A stretch of 64,000 bases of DNA from Chenopodium formosanum (Eukaryota; Streptophyta; Magnoliopsida; Caryophyllales; Amaranthaceae): assembly GCA_024500155.1 (NCBI GenBank), contig CM044863.1, positions 9,169,501-9,233,500 of the forward strand, in the 5' to 3' direction. Within the stretch, counting starts at the first letter, position 1. Every line of letters starts with the position of its first letter. The position numbers and the translations under genes were made by a program. Of this stretch, positions 49,341 through 60,501 are shown piece by piece. The notes beneath the pieces were generated by a model that was not told the origin of the DNA, made no database searches, and worked only from the letters and a program-made list of their open reading frames with translations.

Positions 49341-50594
49341 GTAACTTACTCAAATTTTATTAATGGTAATCCCTAAAATGTTATACTGGTAATCCTTATT
49401 ATACAGTAAGTAACAAATATTACGCAATAAATAACACTATTATTGTACAAAAGTAAAACCCTAAAACGCATTAAGTAAACCTATTACTGTGAAAAGGTAA
49501 TCACTATATTAAAATAAGTAATCCTTGTTATATAACAAGTAACACCCTAAAATGCAATAAGTAACCCTATTAGATAATAAGTAACTCCTTAATCTCAATT
49601 AAGTAATCCTTAGTACGCAATAAGTAATCCCTGTAAGTAACTTATCAAAAATCAATTAATTCTACTCTATTATAATAAGTAATCCCTGTAATATAATAAG
49701 TAATCCTATTACTGTGAAAAGGTAATCTCTAAATTTAAATAAGTAATCCTTACCCTAAAATGCAATAAGTAACCCTGTTAGATAATAAGTAACTCCTTAA
49801 TCTCAATTAAGTAATCCTTAATACGCAATAAGTAATCCCTGTAAGTAACTTATCAAAAATCAAGTAATTCTATTCTCTATTTTAATAAGTAATCCCTGTA
49901 ATATAATAAGTAACCTTATTACTGTGAAAAGGTAATCACTAAATTTAAATAAGTAATCCTTACCCTAAAAATGCAATAAGTAACCCTATTAGATAATAAG
50001 TAACTCCTTAATCTCAATTAAGTAATCCTTAATACGCAATAAGTAATCCATGTAATATCATAAGATACTTATCAAAATTCAAGTAATTCTATTCTATATT
50101 AAGGTAAACCCTATTAGGCAATAGGTAACTATTTAATATCCAATAAGTAATTCCTAAAACGAAATAAGTAATCCCTGTTCGCATAAGTAATCTTATTCTT
50201 TATTAAGTTAAACTCTATTATGCAATAAGTAACTCTTTAATATTTAGTAAGTAATCCTTGCTATATAATAAGTAACTAATATGATGTTGCAGTAACTCTA
50301 TTACTGAATTAAGGTAAACCCTATAGATCAATAAGTAACTCTTTAATACACAGTAAGTAATCCCACTTATATAATAAGAAACTTATATAATGTAATAGGT
50401 AATTGTATTCTTTATGAAAATAAACCTTTACATAATAAGTAAATCCAATAATTCAATAAGTAATTCTATTATACTTGCATGGTAATTTCTGTTATGCAGT
50501 AAGTTTCCCTTACTAAACATATTAAGTAATCAATATTATACTATAACTCTGAAATAATCTAAGTTACTAATGCAAAATTAAAATACTTTTACAG
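49341..50594 (+). repeat. AAGTAAYYC repeat array filling transposase intron 1
   Basis: The 1.25-kb intron is almost entirely copies of a ~21-bp unit, AATAAGTAAYCCYTATTATG-like. Successive GTAA cores are 20-22 bp apart (21, 21, 22, 20, 22 and 21 in the stretch from about 49509). A higher-order unit of about 209 bp is repeated three times between about 49500 and 50085; for example GTAACCCT(A/G)TTAGATAATA recurs at 49561, 49769 and 49980. Confidence 0.9.
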
Positions 50595-51719
50595 ATGTAA
50601 GTGGAAGTACCTTAACAGATGACAGCAGATATGCAGAACAACATACAGAAGACCAGGAAGTAGATTACTCAGGAAGCCTTGTTGGATTTACTGCTGCAAC
50701 TTTAGAAGAAATACTTGAACAGTATAAAAAACATGCTTTTGTGATTGGATTTGGTGTAAGACAATCAACAACAAGATACACACAAACAGAACCTAAAACC
50801 ATCAGAGGAAAAGACTTTGTTTGTTCAAAAGAGGGTTTCAGAGTAAAAACAAAAAACCAAAAAACTCCTACTCCTATTCCTGGACAAAAACAGAAGAAAA
50901 AAAAGCAAGTTCCAATCACCAGAACTGGTTGCAAAGCTTTCATCAGAGCAAAAAAGAATAAAGAAGGTATGTTTGAGATAGAAGAACATGTCATGCAACA
51001 CAATCATGAACTGACAAGAAGAGAATGGCAGCATTTACAAAGATCAGAAAGAAAAATAACTGAAGATAAGGCAAAAGTTATAGACATAATGGCTGAAAGT
51101 GGTCTAAGACCAGCTGAATCTTATCGTCTAATGTCTTATGAAGCTGGAGGTGAAAATATATTAGCACACACAATGAAAGACCATTTCAATTACATAACAA
51201 GAAAGAAAATGAAAGAGATTGAAGGAGGTGACGCACAATCTGTCATAGACATGTTGACTCAAAGACAATCAGAGGAACCAGATTTCTTTTTCAGATTCAA
51301 GTTAGGAGAAAAAACAAACAGACTTACTGCCATTTTCTGGAGGGACTCAGAAATGAAAGAAGATTTTGGTGTTTATGGAGATGTTACTATTTTTGACACC
51401 ACATACAGGACAAACAAATATAATCTTATTTGTGCGCCAATTGTGGGTGTCAATAGTCATTGGCAGAATGTAATGTTTGGTTGTGCTTTTATTGCTGATG
51501 AGAAAATAGAGACATTTGAGTGGGTATTAAACACTTTTAAGAAATCAGTTGGTGGAAGTGAACCAGCTTCAATCTTTACTGACCAAGACTTGGCCATGTC
51601 AGTTGCAATTCAAAAGGTAAATTTACATACTCCCTCTGTTTTAATGCTATTAATTTATCCCTATTCTGGCATTGAATATCACCTATAAACCTTAATAGAT
51701 AAACACTATATACCAAAAC

Positions 51720-51840
51720 TTAGCCTTTGAAAGTAAAGGACTACTAAGAAGTTAAGTAACCCACTTATACTATAAAGTAATCCCAACCTATAACATCAAG
51801 TAACATCAGGAAATAGAACAAGTAACAAAAGTTCATAAAT
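51720..51840 (+). repeat. AAGTAAYYC repeat array in transposase intron 2
   Basis: It includes AAGTAACCCACTTATACTAT and ATAACATCAAGTAACATCAG. A stretch of about 60 bp is nearly identical to 56986-57046, more than 5 kb away in the same element. Confidence 0.85.
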
Positions 51841-53279
51841 TAAGCTAGCTAAGTCTCATCTACTCATAAATTCATAACAATCTATCTTGTCTTAAAACTA
51901 ACAGCATATTCAATGCAGGTTTTCCCACACTCAAGACACAGACTTTGCATATGGCATTTAATTAAGAATGCAGTATCAAGATTTGGAGCATTAAAAAGAG
52001 ACACAACTTTCAAGGATGCTTTTAATAAGTGTCTAACAGGTTGTATAACAGAAGAAGAATTTGAAGAGTGTTGGACAAATATGATAAAAACTTACAAGCT
52101 AGAAAACAACAAATGGTTCAAAAGACTATACAACTTGAAGGAAAAATGGTGCACTGCTCTCAGCAAAGACTTTTTTTCAGCAGGAATACTCTCCTCTCAA
52201 AGAAGTGAAAGTGCTAATAATGCTGTAGGTTTCAAGGCAAATAAAAACACAAGCTTGACTGATTTTTTCAAGATATTCAAACAGACAATAGCAAGGTGGA
52301 GGAACAATGAATCTGATGCAGATTTCAAATGTAGCAATTCCATTCCACCTTCAAATTTACCTTTCTATGGAATGCTAAAGCATGCAGCAGAGATTTACAC
52401 ACAAACAATATTCAGATACTTTGAAACAGAATTTGAATACTCAATTGGCTGCATAACAAATCTTCATTTTCAGGCTCAAAGTTACATCTTTTATGAAGTA
52501 CAATTAGAGAATGATGAAGCTTCAAAGCAAAAAGTTACATTCAACATAGCAGACAATAGTATAGCATGTTCTTGCAAAAATTTTGAAGAAGTTGGTTGGT
52601 TATGCTATCACTGTATACGTGTGTTACAGTAACATTCAGTGACCAAAATACCAGACAGATACATCATTATGAGGTGGACAAAAAATGCAAAAGCACATGT
52701 ATGGAGAAGAAGGGATGAAGAAGCAGCAAATGAAACAATCCTAGTGAAATACATTCCATGGAGACAAATTATGGCAAGGAAAGGATACAATCTGATATTG
52801 AAATGCCAACAACACACAGAGACCAAGAATTTAATAGAATCAGAGTTCAAAAAGCTTGATATACAGGCAGATGAAATAAGAAATAGATTGGAAAAGGTAA
52901 AACCAAACTGTCATTTAATATAGCAGTATATACTATATAACCTAAATCCCTTTTTTTTTAAATGCAGGAAGAAGAGGATGCAGCAAGACAAAATGCAGAA
53001 ACATTGCAACAAAATAAGACTACTGCAACAACAGAAGAACAACCAGAAATTCCTACTGTGATGGATCCAGAAAGAGCAAATACCAAGGGAAGAAGCAAAA
53101 GGATAAAAGGACATTTTGAGAAAGAAAAGCAAGGAAACAAAAAAAGAACAAAAGCAATGACAGCAAAAGGGGATACAAGAGAATTTGGAACACTCACACC
53201 AACACCAAATCCAAAGTTATTTTAATTTGTTTATGATAGGATATTTATGTAATAAACAATGTTTTATTTTTAAATTTCA

Positions 53280-53770
53280 GACTTTGTTTTATTATGAATA
53301 TTAAGTAACCCCTTAATATTTTTAAGTAATACTTCAAAAACTATTAAGTAAAACCTATTATACTATTAAGTAACTGCTATTATGCCATTCAGTAATTGCT
53401 ATTATACATTTAACTAATTCCTATAATTCTATTAAGTAACCCATTTCTAAATATTTAGTAACAAGTCTAATATTATTAAGTAACACGGCTAATAATACTT
53501 CAAAAGCAATTAAGTAAATACTAACATACTATTATGTAACTGCTAAAATGCAATTCAGTAATTGCTATTATGCAATTAAGTAATCCCTATAATTATATTA
53601 AGTAACTTACTATAATTCTATTAAGTAACCTAAGTAATTGGTATTTTGATTAAATAAACCTCTCGTGTAGTAATGCTAGTATACTATCATAAATCATAAT
53701 ACATTTAAAGTAACAAGTAAGCAATAAATAAGTAACTCCTATCATTCTATTTAGTAATCACTATTAGTTA
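53280..53770 (+). repeat. AAGTAAYYC repeat array between the two MULE genes
   Basis: GTAAC, GTAAT or GTAAA cores recur every 21-22 bp (sometimes 44) across the space between the convergent transposase and protease stop codons. Orientation is the same as in intron 1. Typical units are CTATTATGCAATTAAGTAAT and CTATAATTCTATTAAGTAAC. Confidence 0.88.
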
Positions 53771-55339
53771 TAAACAATATGACTCAAAAATACCAAGAGA
53801 AAACAAAATTGCTATATATATTAACAAAAAATAGAAAATATATATTTGTTCACACAAACTTTTTCCAAACTAACATTCTTACTATTTGTTTATACTACTT
53901 TGCAAAAATCAAACTAGCAAAAAAGAAACTTCATTCTTACTTATTGCGAGTGGCCACTTTCTTAGGAACTTGTAATTTCTTTCCCTTTGCATTCCCTCCC
54001 TTCCCTTTAGCCGCTTCTGCCTGTTTCTCTGCTGCAATAGTAGCATCCACTAATGCTTGTTCTTCTGCCTTTTCTTCAGACCTTTTTTTAGCTTCTGCCT
54101 TTTCTTCAGCCCTTTTCTTAGCTTCTATTTCTGCCACAGCAATTTCTGCTTGACGATCAATCTCATCATTTACCATAACTTCTTCATATAACTCTTTGTT
54201 CTTATCAGCAAACTCCTGAACCTTGTTAAGAACCTCTTCCCGTTTTAAGTTCAAGTTGCACATAACCAAAGAAGCACATATTTCAGCTCGATATCGTCGT
54301 CGGATAACTGCCTAGAAATACAAAACAAATCAAAGTCATATATGAGCTGCAAATTAAGATAAGAACAAGTAAGGAATTGGAAAATAAGAAAGTTACCTTG
54401 GTTAAGTTTTTACAGTAAAACTCTTGACCTTCATATGAAAGACAATGATACAAACAGAAAACCCCACAGTCTGAATTCTTTGGACAATCTTGAGAATCAA
54501 GTTGTAGCATACGAATTTCAAATTCATTGACATAAGCACCTTGATCATGGTTCTTCTTAACCATATACTTTGACATGAGAAGTCTCTGTGAATTACAGGA
54601 GGAAAAAAAATCAGAAGGACAAAATACAAGTAAAAAAAAGACTAAACTCATAAACCAATTCAATAATTATACATACCAAATGCCAAGTCAAAGTATAATA
54701 ATATGTATGATGAGCATCAAATGTCTTGGTGCAATTCCTTCCAACACCCAAATAATACCGTCCGTTGTCCAAATAATCAACAGTATTGTTGTAGAAGTTT
54801 ATCACAACTGCAGAGTAGTGATAGCCATAGTAAATTGGAATAAAAACCTGAATAAAAAAAAAACAGAAACGTAAAATCAGATATTATAAAATTCTAATGA
54901 AAAACTGCATAAAGAGAAAACAATCAAAGTAACTACCAACATAGCATCTAGAAACTCCATTGTTTGAACAGATTCAAGCCAATGATCCCACGCTCCAAAC
55001 ACTTCTAATTCATCAGCACTCCCTTCTCCAGAATATATATAACGCAATAAAGGATACTAGCAAAATAAAACAATTCAAATAAGGAAAGCAAATATAAATA
55101 AACAAAAAAATTAAAGTCATCACAAAATAATTACCAAAAACTCTCCACCAAAATAAATCTTGAAACCATTTTCCTTCTGTTGAATCTCCAAATAATTCAG
55201 CAAAACAAAAAAACAGTCCATAACACGGCTTGATATAAATTCTTCACCAACCAATGTCATCAATTCTTCACGAGGCAGATTATAAAATTCAGAGAAGTAT
55301 ACTAGTGTTTCCCCGTTTCACAAAAAAATACTTGTTAGA

Positions 55340-55425
55340 AACTTATCACATAATAAGTAACACCCTTAACACTTAATAAGTAATTACTATAAAATAGAAC
55401 AAGTAAACCCAAAAATAAATAAAAT
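55340..55425 (+). repeat. AAGTAAYYC repeats in a protease-gene intron
   Basis: Short array with CATAATAAGTAACACCCTTA and CTTAATAAGTAATTACTATA, on the plus strand although the gene runs on the minus strand. Confidence 0.8.
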
Positions 55426-56509
55426 TGAGTCAAAACACAACACTTACATAGAATCAACACCATCGTAGTTTTCAGCAAAGCAATAATCAGCAACTGCAAG
55501 TCTGATACTCTTCATCTGCTTGACTCTGGGGTTTTTATCCCTTAAAAACCTTGATAATAACAGTAATTTATAACCACCAGCAGTACCAGGGTAAATATTA
55601 CAGATTAAATGCTCTGCAGAATCACTAGAAGATCCACTATGATCAGAAGGCTCCTCACCATCATCACCAGAATTTATCTGTTTCAAAATCTTTAACGATT
55701 CCTCTGAAGTCACTTCTTTTCTTCCTCTTCTTGGTTTCTTTGAAGCACTTTCCTCAGCAACCTTTCTTGCTGACTCTTTCTGATTGGAACCTTTCCTTGG
55801 ATTTCCTATCTGCTCCCTCCCCTTTTGTTTGTCAATTTTTTCTCCGGATACAATTACTTGCTCCCTCCCCTTTTGTTTGTCAGCAGTTGTAAAGAAAGGA
55901 GGCTCAGATACAACAGGTGCAGAAGGAGGCTGAGAAAGAGATACAACAGGTGTAGAATGAGGCTGACTAACAACAGGTGCAGAAGGAACCTGAGATACAA
56001 CAGGTGCAATTATGGATGCACTAGCAGCAGAAACAACAGGGACAGGTTTATTAGTTGATTCCACCACTTTCTCAAAAATGAAATCAGAATCAACACCCAA
56101 ACCCTGACTAATGTGAGGAATTTCTTTTGGAGAAACTTCACCAACAATCTCCTTATTAAAGAGGTTTGAGGATATAGGAGATTCCAGATTAGGATTAGTG
56201 TAAGAAAAAAATTCAAACGAAGGCATTTCTTCTTGTAACTTCTTTATTGCAAGTGCTTGTTCAGTAATCCTATCAATTTGATTCCAGAAATTTGAATCAT
56301 TGAAGATTGGATCCAACTGTGACAAGACAGGAGACCTTTCTTTTTCAGGAAGTTTTGAATCCAACTTAACAGCTTCTGATTGTGCCCTTATGAAATTCAC
56401 ATATTTTTCAAATTGATGTGTCAGAAGCTTCATGTCTCTATTCATCAACATATAATTCTCTTCAACATCCTGAGAAAACAACAGAAAAGTCTAAGAAAAA
56501 TGGAAAATA

Positions 56510-57135
56510 ATAACAAATAACTTCACTTTATGCTATAAAGTAATCCCAATATGTAACAACAAGTAACTATAAATAAACTAGCAAGTAACTTACATCAAGT
56601 AACCCCAGGACTAACTAGCAAATAAGCCCAATATTTAACAAGTAACCCCAGGACAAACTAGCAAATAAGCCCAATATTTAACAAGTAACCCCTAGATAAA
56701 CCAAAAGTAACCCCAACATATATCACACAAGTAATCCCAGGATAAAGAAACAAGTAACCCCACTTTATGCTATAAAGTAACCCCTACATATAATACAAGT
56801 AATACCAGAATAAACAAAAAGTAACCCCACTTTATGCTATAAAAGTAAACCCAACATATAAGAAGTAACCCTAGAATAAACAATCAAGTAAACACAATTT
56901 TTGCTATAGAGTAACCCCAACATATAATAATAAGTAACCCAACATATAACAACAAGTAACCACAAGATAAACAAACTAGTAAACCCACTTATATTATAAA
57001 GTAATCCCAAAATATAACATCAAGTAACTTCAGGAAATAGAAACAAGAAATGCAATTTATATTACAAAGTAAACCCAACATATAAAGACAAGTAACCTCA
57101 ATTGAAATTAGCAAATAAATAGTATACACTACAAA
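56510..57135 (+). repeat. AAGTAAYYC repeat array in a protease-gene intron
   Basis: More than 20 cores (AAGTAACCCCAGGATAAAC and AAGTAACCCCACTTTATGCT types) fill the intron between the exons ending at 57185 and starting at 56469. AACTAGCAAATAAGCCCAAT is repeated in tandem. The motif is again on the plus strand, opposite to transcription. Confidence 0.9.
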
Positions 57136-58889
57136 TTTAACCAAACACATGCAATAAAATTAATAAAGTGAAGATAGTACTCACATTCTTAGATATGTGA
57201 TTAATTTCTTCATTTGACTTAAGTCCTTCAGGAAGTTCATATGTCACAACCCGAGGAAAACCAGTTACAGAAATATCTGGAACTGCAGCAGAAGTGAAAG
57301 GCAACCCACCAGAAGTAGAAGGATGCAAACCCATAGGCTGTACAGCAGCTAATTTTTCAGAATCAAACTTCTTTTTTTCTTCAGAAGTAGAATCCTTCTT
57401 CAGCAACTTAGTAACAGGATATGTTACTTTATCAACATGTGCATTACCATACACACCAGCTTCCTGATTCAATCTATTCTTCACAGCTTCATCTGACCAG
57501 TGCATAATCAAAGGCAAGGTAGAAGGCATAATGTTTCCCCTAAATTGCAACCTATGAAAGTAACATATTTGTAGAAACAAAACACACCCAGCTACATATT
57601 TCTGTGTTGCAGAATAACCAGCCAATTTATCACCCAAATCATCCAAAACAAATTGGCACCAGTTATACTATCGAATCTTACTAACATCATTCAAAGCCAA
57701 AACCAACTTCAAATCAGCTGTCCTATTTGTTGTTGGTGTAAAAAGAGTCACCATTGCATACATAACAAAACATTTCTTGAACTCATCATTCCCCTGTAGC
57801 ATACCCTCATCACTTGTCATAACAGCTTGCAACAAAGGAACCGTAACTTCACGCTTTTCACCACCATACAAGTCCTTCCATGACTTCTTCAACTCATTAT
57901 CACAATTTTTCCTTGAAACTGGAACACGTAATGGTCCAATTGGAATCTGGAACACATCATGTACATCACAGGCAGTTAACTGGAACATCTCACCCGATGG
58001 CATAACAAACATACGGCTGCTAGGAACAAAACACCTACACAACCACCTAATCATATCTCTTGGAAATTCAGTCATCTGAATATGTGATAGACTGCCAAAA
58101 CCAATATCCTCAACAGCTTGCAATTGCTTAGGAGTCAACTGACTCATTAAATCAACAAGACCCTTAGGTAAACACCTAACATGTACTTCAACTTCATCCC
58201 TACAAAACACAATAAAACTATACGTAATTGCAATAAAAGAAGAAAAAGAAATAAACGAAACAAAAATAAAACATATAAAAGAAATGACAAAAACAAATAT
58301 AAAACAAGTAAAGTTGAAGATTCAAAAAAGAAGAAAAAGTACCCATCATCATCAATATCCACAACTTCAACAGATTCAGAACGTGCTTTTGAAGACCTAG
58401 CAAGCCTTCTTGAAGGAACTGGCTTGACATCCTCTTCATCATCATGCATAACCATCTTTCTTCTTTTTTTAGTTGGTTTCACATCTTCCTCATCATCAGA
58501 TTGAACTACAGAAGGCCCACCCCCAACAGTATTTAATTGAATTAACTCTTGTTTACTGGGATGAATTTTAGAAACTACTGGTAAAACAGAAGAAATAGGG
58601 TCTAACCAAACATCTTTGTTAACACCTTGATCTCCATTAGTACTATTCTTATCAGCTTCATCCTCAATATTTTTATTTGAAGCTTCCTTTTCTGAATGAG
58701 CACAAGAAGGATCCTCTATAGGATGATCAGAAGGATCCTCTGAAGCATGACCAGAAGGATCCTCTGAACCATGTCTTCCTTCAACAACAGCAGAAGAACT
58801 CTCAAAAAGACCTCTTCCCTCAGATGGATCAACAACACCTTCACTTGCATTACCTGTTAAATATGTAGACATTCATTATAAGTAATAAT

Positions 58890-59410
58890 ACAAATGATAC
58901 ACTAAGATAGCTGAAAAAGTAACCACTATGAAGCATATAAGTAACCTTTAAAATTTTAACTATAAAATAAAAAAAAAAAAACACACAAAAGTAACCCCTA
59001 TAAATCATTTAAGTAACCCCTATGAAATTAGCAACTTTTAAAAATAATCCTTATGTAGATTATAATTAAGCAAGTTTTATAATATTATAAGTAACTCATA
59101 TATAAGATTATAAGAATCCACTATAAAAACATTAGAATTTTCTCAGCAACTTAAAAGGTAACCAATATATAACATAACAGTAACACCTAGGTAAAAAATA
59201 AGTAACAACTGTAAAATTCAACTATAAATAATAGGTAACTAATAAGTAACCACTGTAAAATTGAACTATAAGTGATAGGTAACCAATAAGTAACCTCAGC
59301 AACTGAAAACACAGTAAAAGTACTCAGCAACTGACCTTAGGTACTCAGTAAAAGTAATACCTAATGTAAATCATAAGTAAATCCTATATAATTAATAAGT
59401 AACCGAAAAG
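58890..59410 (+). repeat. AAGTAAYYC repeat array in the first protease-gene intron
   Basis: Degenerate copies (AAGTAACCCCTATAAATCAT, AATAAGTAACCACTGTAAAA) occupy the part of the intron next to the exon ending at 58853. They stop near 59410, where a different tandem repeat takes over. Confidence 0.85.
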
Positions 59411-59610
59411 AAGCAACTACAATATGTGCACATAAGGAAAAAGCAGAATAACACAAAAAAAAGTAAAAAAAAAGAAGAAAAAACAGAATTATAAAAGAAA
59501 CAACAACAATAACAACATAAAAATGAAAATAATCATAAACAAGAACATAATTATAGTTCAAATGACAACAATAAGAACATGTAAATGTTCAAAGAACATG
59601 ATTACAGTAC

Positions 59611-60133
59611 AAATGACAACAATAAGAACATGCAAAAGTTCAAAGTGCAGAATTATAGTAGAAATGAGATCAATAAACATCATCAAGCAGATAATTGAGC
59701 AAAAAAAACAGAGAAAAAAAAAATTAGGGTTGGATCATCAAATTGAACAATAAAATGACTCATCGAACGATAAAAGTTAAGGTACAATCATCAAATTGAA
59801 GTATAAAAGTAGTAAAAGAAACAAAACGCAACAAAATTCAAAGAAGAAAACGAAAATTAGAATTGCAAAAACAAATGACAACAATAAGAACATGCAAAAG
59901 TTCAAAGTACAGAATTATAGTACACATGAGATCAAAAAACATCATCAAGCAGATAATTGAGCAAGAAAAACAGGAAAAGTAAAAATTAGGGTTAGATTAT
60001 CAAAATTGAACAATAAAATTACTCAACGAACAGTAAAAATTAGGGTACTATCATGAAATTGAAGTATAAAGTAGTAAAAGAAACGAAATTGCAACAAAAT
60101 TAAAAGAAGAAAACGAAAATTAGAATTGCAAAA
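59611..60133. repeat. 262-bp tandem repeat, two copies, in the first protease-gene intron
   Basis: The segment AAATGACAACAATAAGAACA ... AATTAGAATTGCAAAA is present at 59611-59872 and 59873-60133. A partial third copy of its start lies near 59560. The second copy runs up to the donor of the protease gene's first exon. Confidence 0.85.
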
Positions 60134-60501
60134 GTACCTGAACGATCAAAACCTTCGCAAGTAGACGATCCTTTTTTGCCACCACGAATAACGACCTTAA
60201 GTTTAACCATTTTGCAACAATGGAGGAGATTAAGCAGAAGAAATTTGATGAGAACGGAAGAAAGTAACAATTTGGAGACGAAATTCGAATTGCAGAGAAA
60301 ATTTGAAGAGAGAGAAAGAGAGTAACGAAGAGAGAGAAAATATGATTAAAGAAAAAGAGAAGTTAACAGAGAAGGAGGGAAGTTAAGGCGGTTTTTTTTT
60401 TATTATTATTTAAATCGATAACGGGATTATTAGAAAACGGGTTAGGAAAACGGGGTCCGTTATATTTTCTAAGCTGGGCCGCGCGAATTGGGCTTATAGT
60501 G

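Larger units (their letters stand above)
49214..53225 (+). pseudogene. FAR1/MURA-type MULE transposase (one internal stop)
   Basis: The four exons 49214-49340, 50595-51616, 51919-52896 and 52968-53225 join in phase for 794 codons. An acidic N-terminus leads into a FAR1-type zinc-finger DNA-binding domain (about 85-180, GCKAF..QHNHEL). The MULE DDE catalytic core follows: D310 in FDTTYRTNKYN, D372 in FTDQDLAM, E480 in SQRSESANN. A SWIM zinc finger (C600-x-C602...C612-x-H614) comes next. Codon 621 is TAA in frame, directly after RVLQ. The reading resumes at once with HSVTKIPDRYIIMRWTKNAK, a sequence normal for this family. The stop removes the last 174 residues but leaves the DDE core and SWIM finger. 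Exon 4 encodes a basic tail (KGRSKRIKG). It is related to FAR1/FHY3 but is clearly the element's own transposase. Confidence 0.9.
53937..60210 (-). pseudogene. ULP1-type (C48) cysteine protease gene of the MULE (one clear and one possible internal stop)
   Basis: I read nine exons, in coding order: 60210-60138, 58853-58343, 58199-57185, 56469-55448, 55330-55135, 55056-54937, 54847-54677, 54585-54397 and 54311-53937, totalling 1,224 codons. The N-terminal half is acidic and Ser-rich, then a conserved mobile-element region (FPRDMIRWLCRCFVPSS, MFQLTACDVHDVFQIPIGP). The C-terminal part is the ULP1 fold: H989 in YYGYHYSAVVINF, probable D1006 in DYLDN, Q1068 and C1076 in SQDCPKNSDCGVFCLYH, all present. 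The tail is a Glu/Lys coiled coil and a basic end. Codon 372 is TAG in frame (KIR-stop-YNWCQFVL). A second possible stop (TGA near codon 878) depends on an uncertain acceptor for the fifth exon. ULP1 proteases cleave SUMO; what MULE-borne versions do is not established. Confidence 0.82.

Noticed and set aside
49341..50594. The regular short repeats could be read as a CRISPR-like array.
   Set aside because: Units are contiguous and degenerate with no unique spacers, the genome is a plant, and the array lies in an intron. It is a minisatellite.
55310..55330. A definite third nonsense codon (TGA) at the start of the fifth protease exon.
   Set aside because: The acceptor there is uncertain; another splice choice could avoid the TGA, so I list it only as possible.
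58147..58342. Extension of the protease gene's second exon into a hydrophobic Phe/Leu-rich stretch.
   Set aside because: This is intron read-through. The GATGATGG|GTACTT donor and GTTTTGTAG acceptor keep the frame with the next exon.
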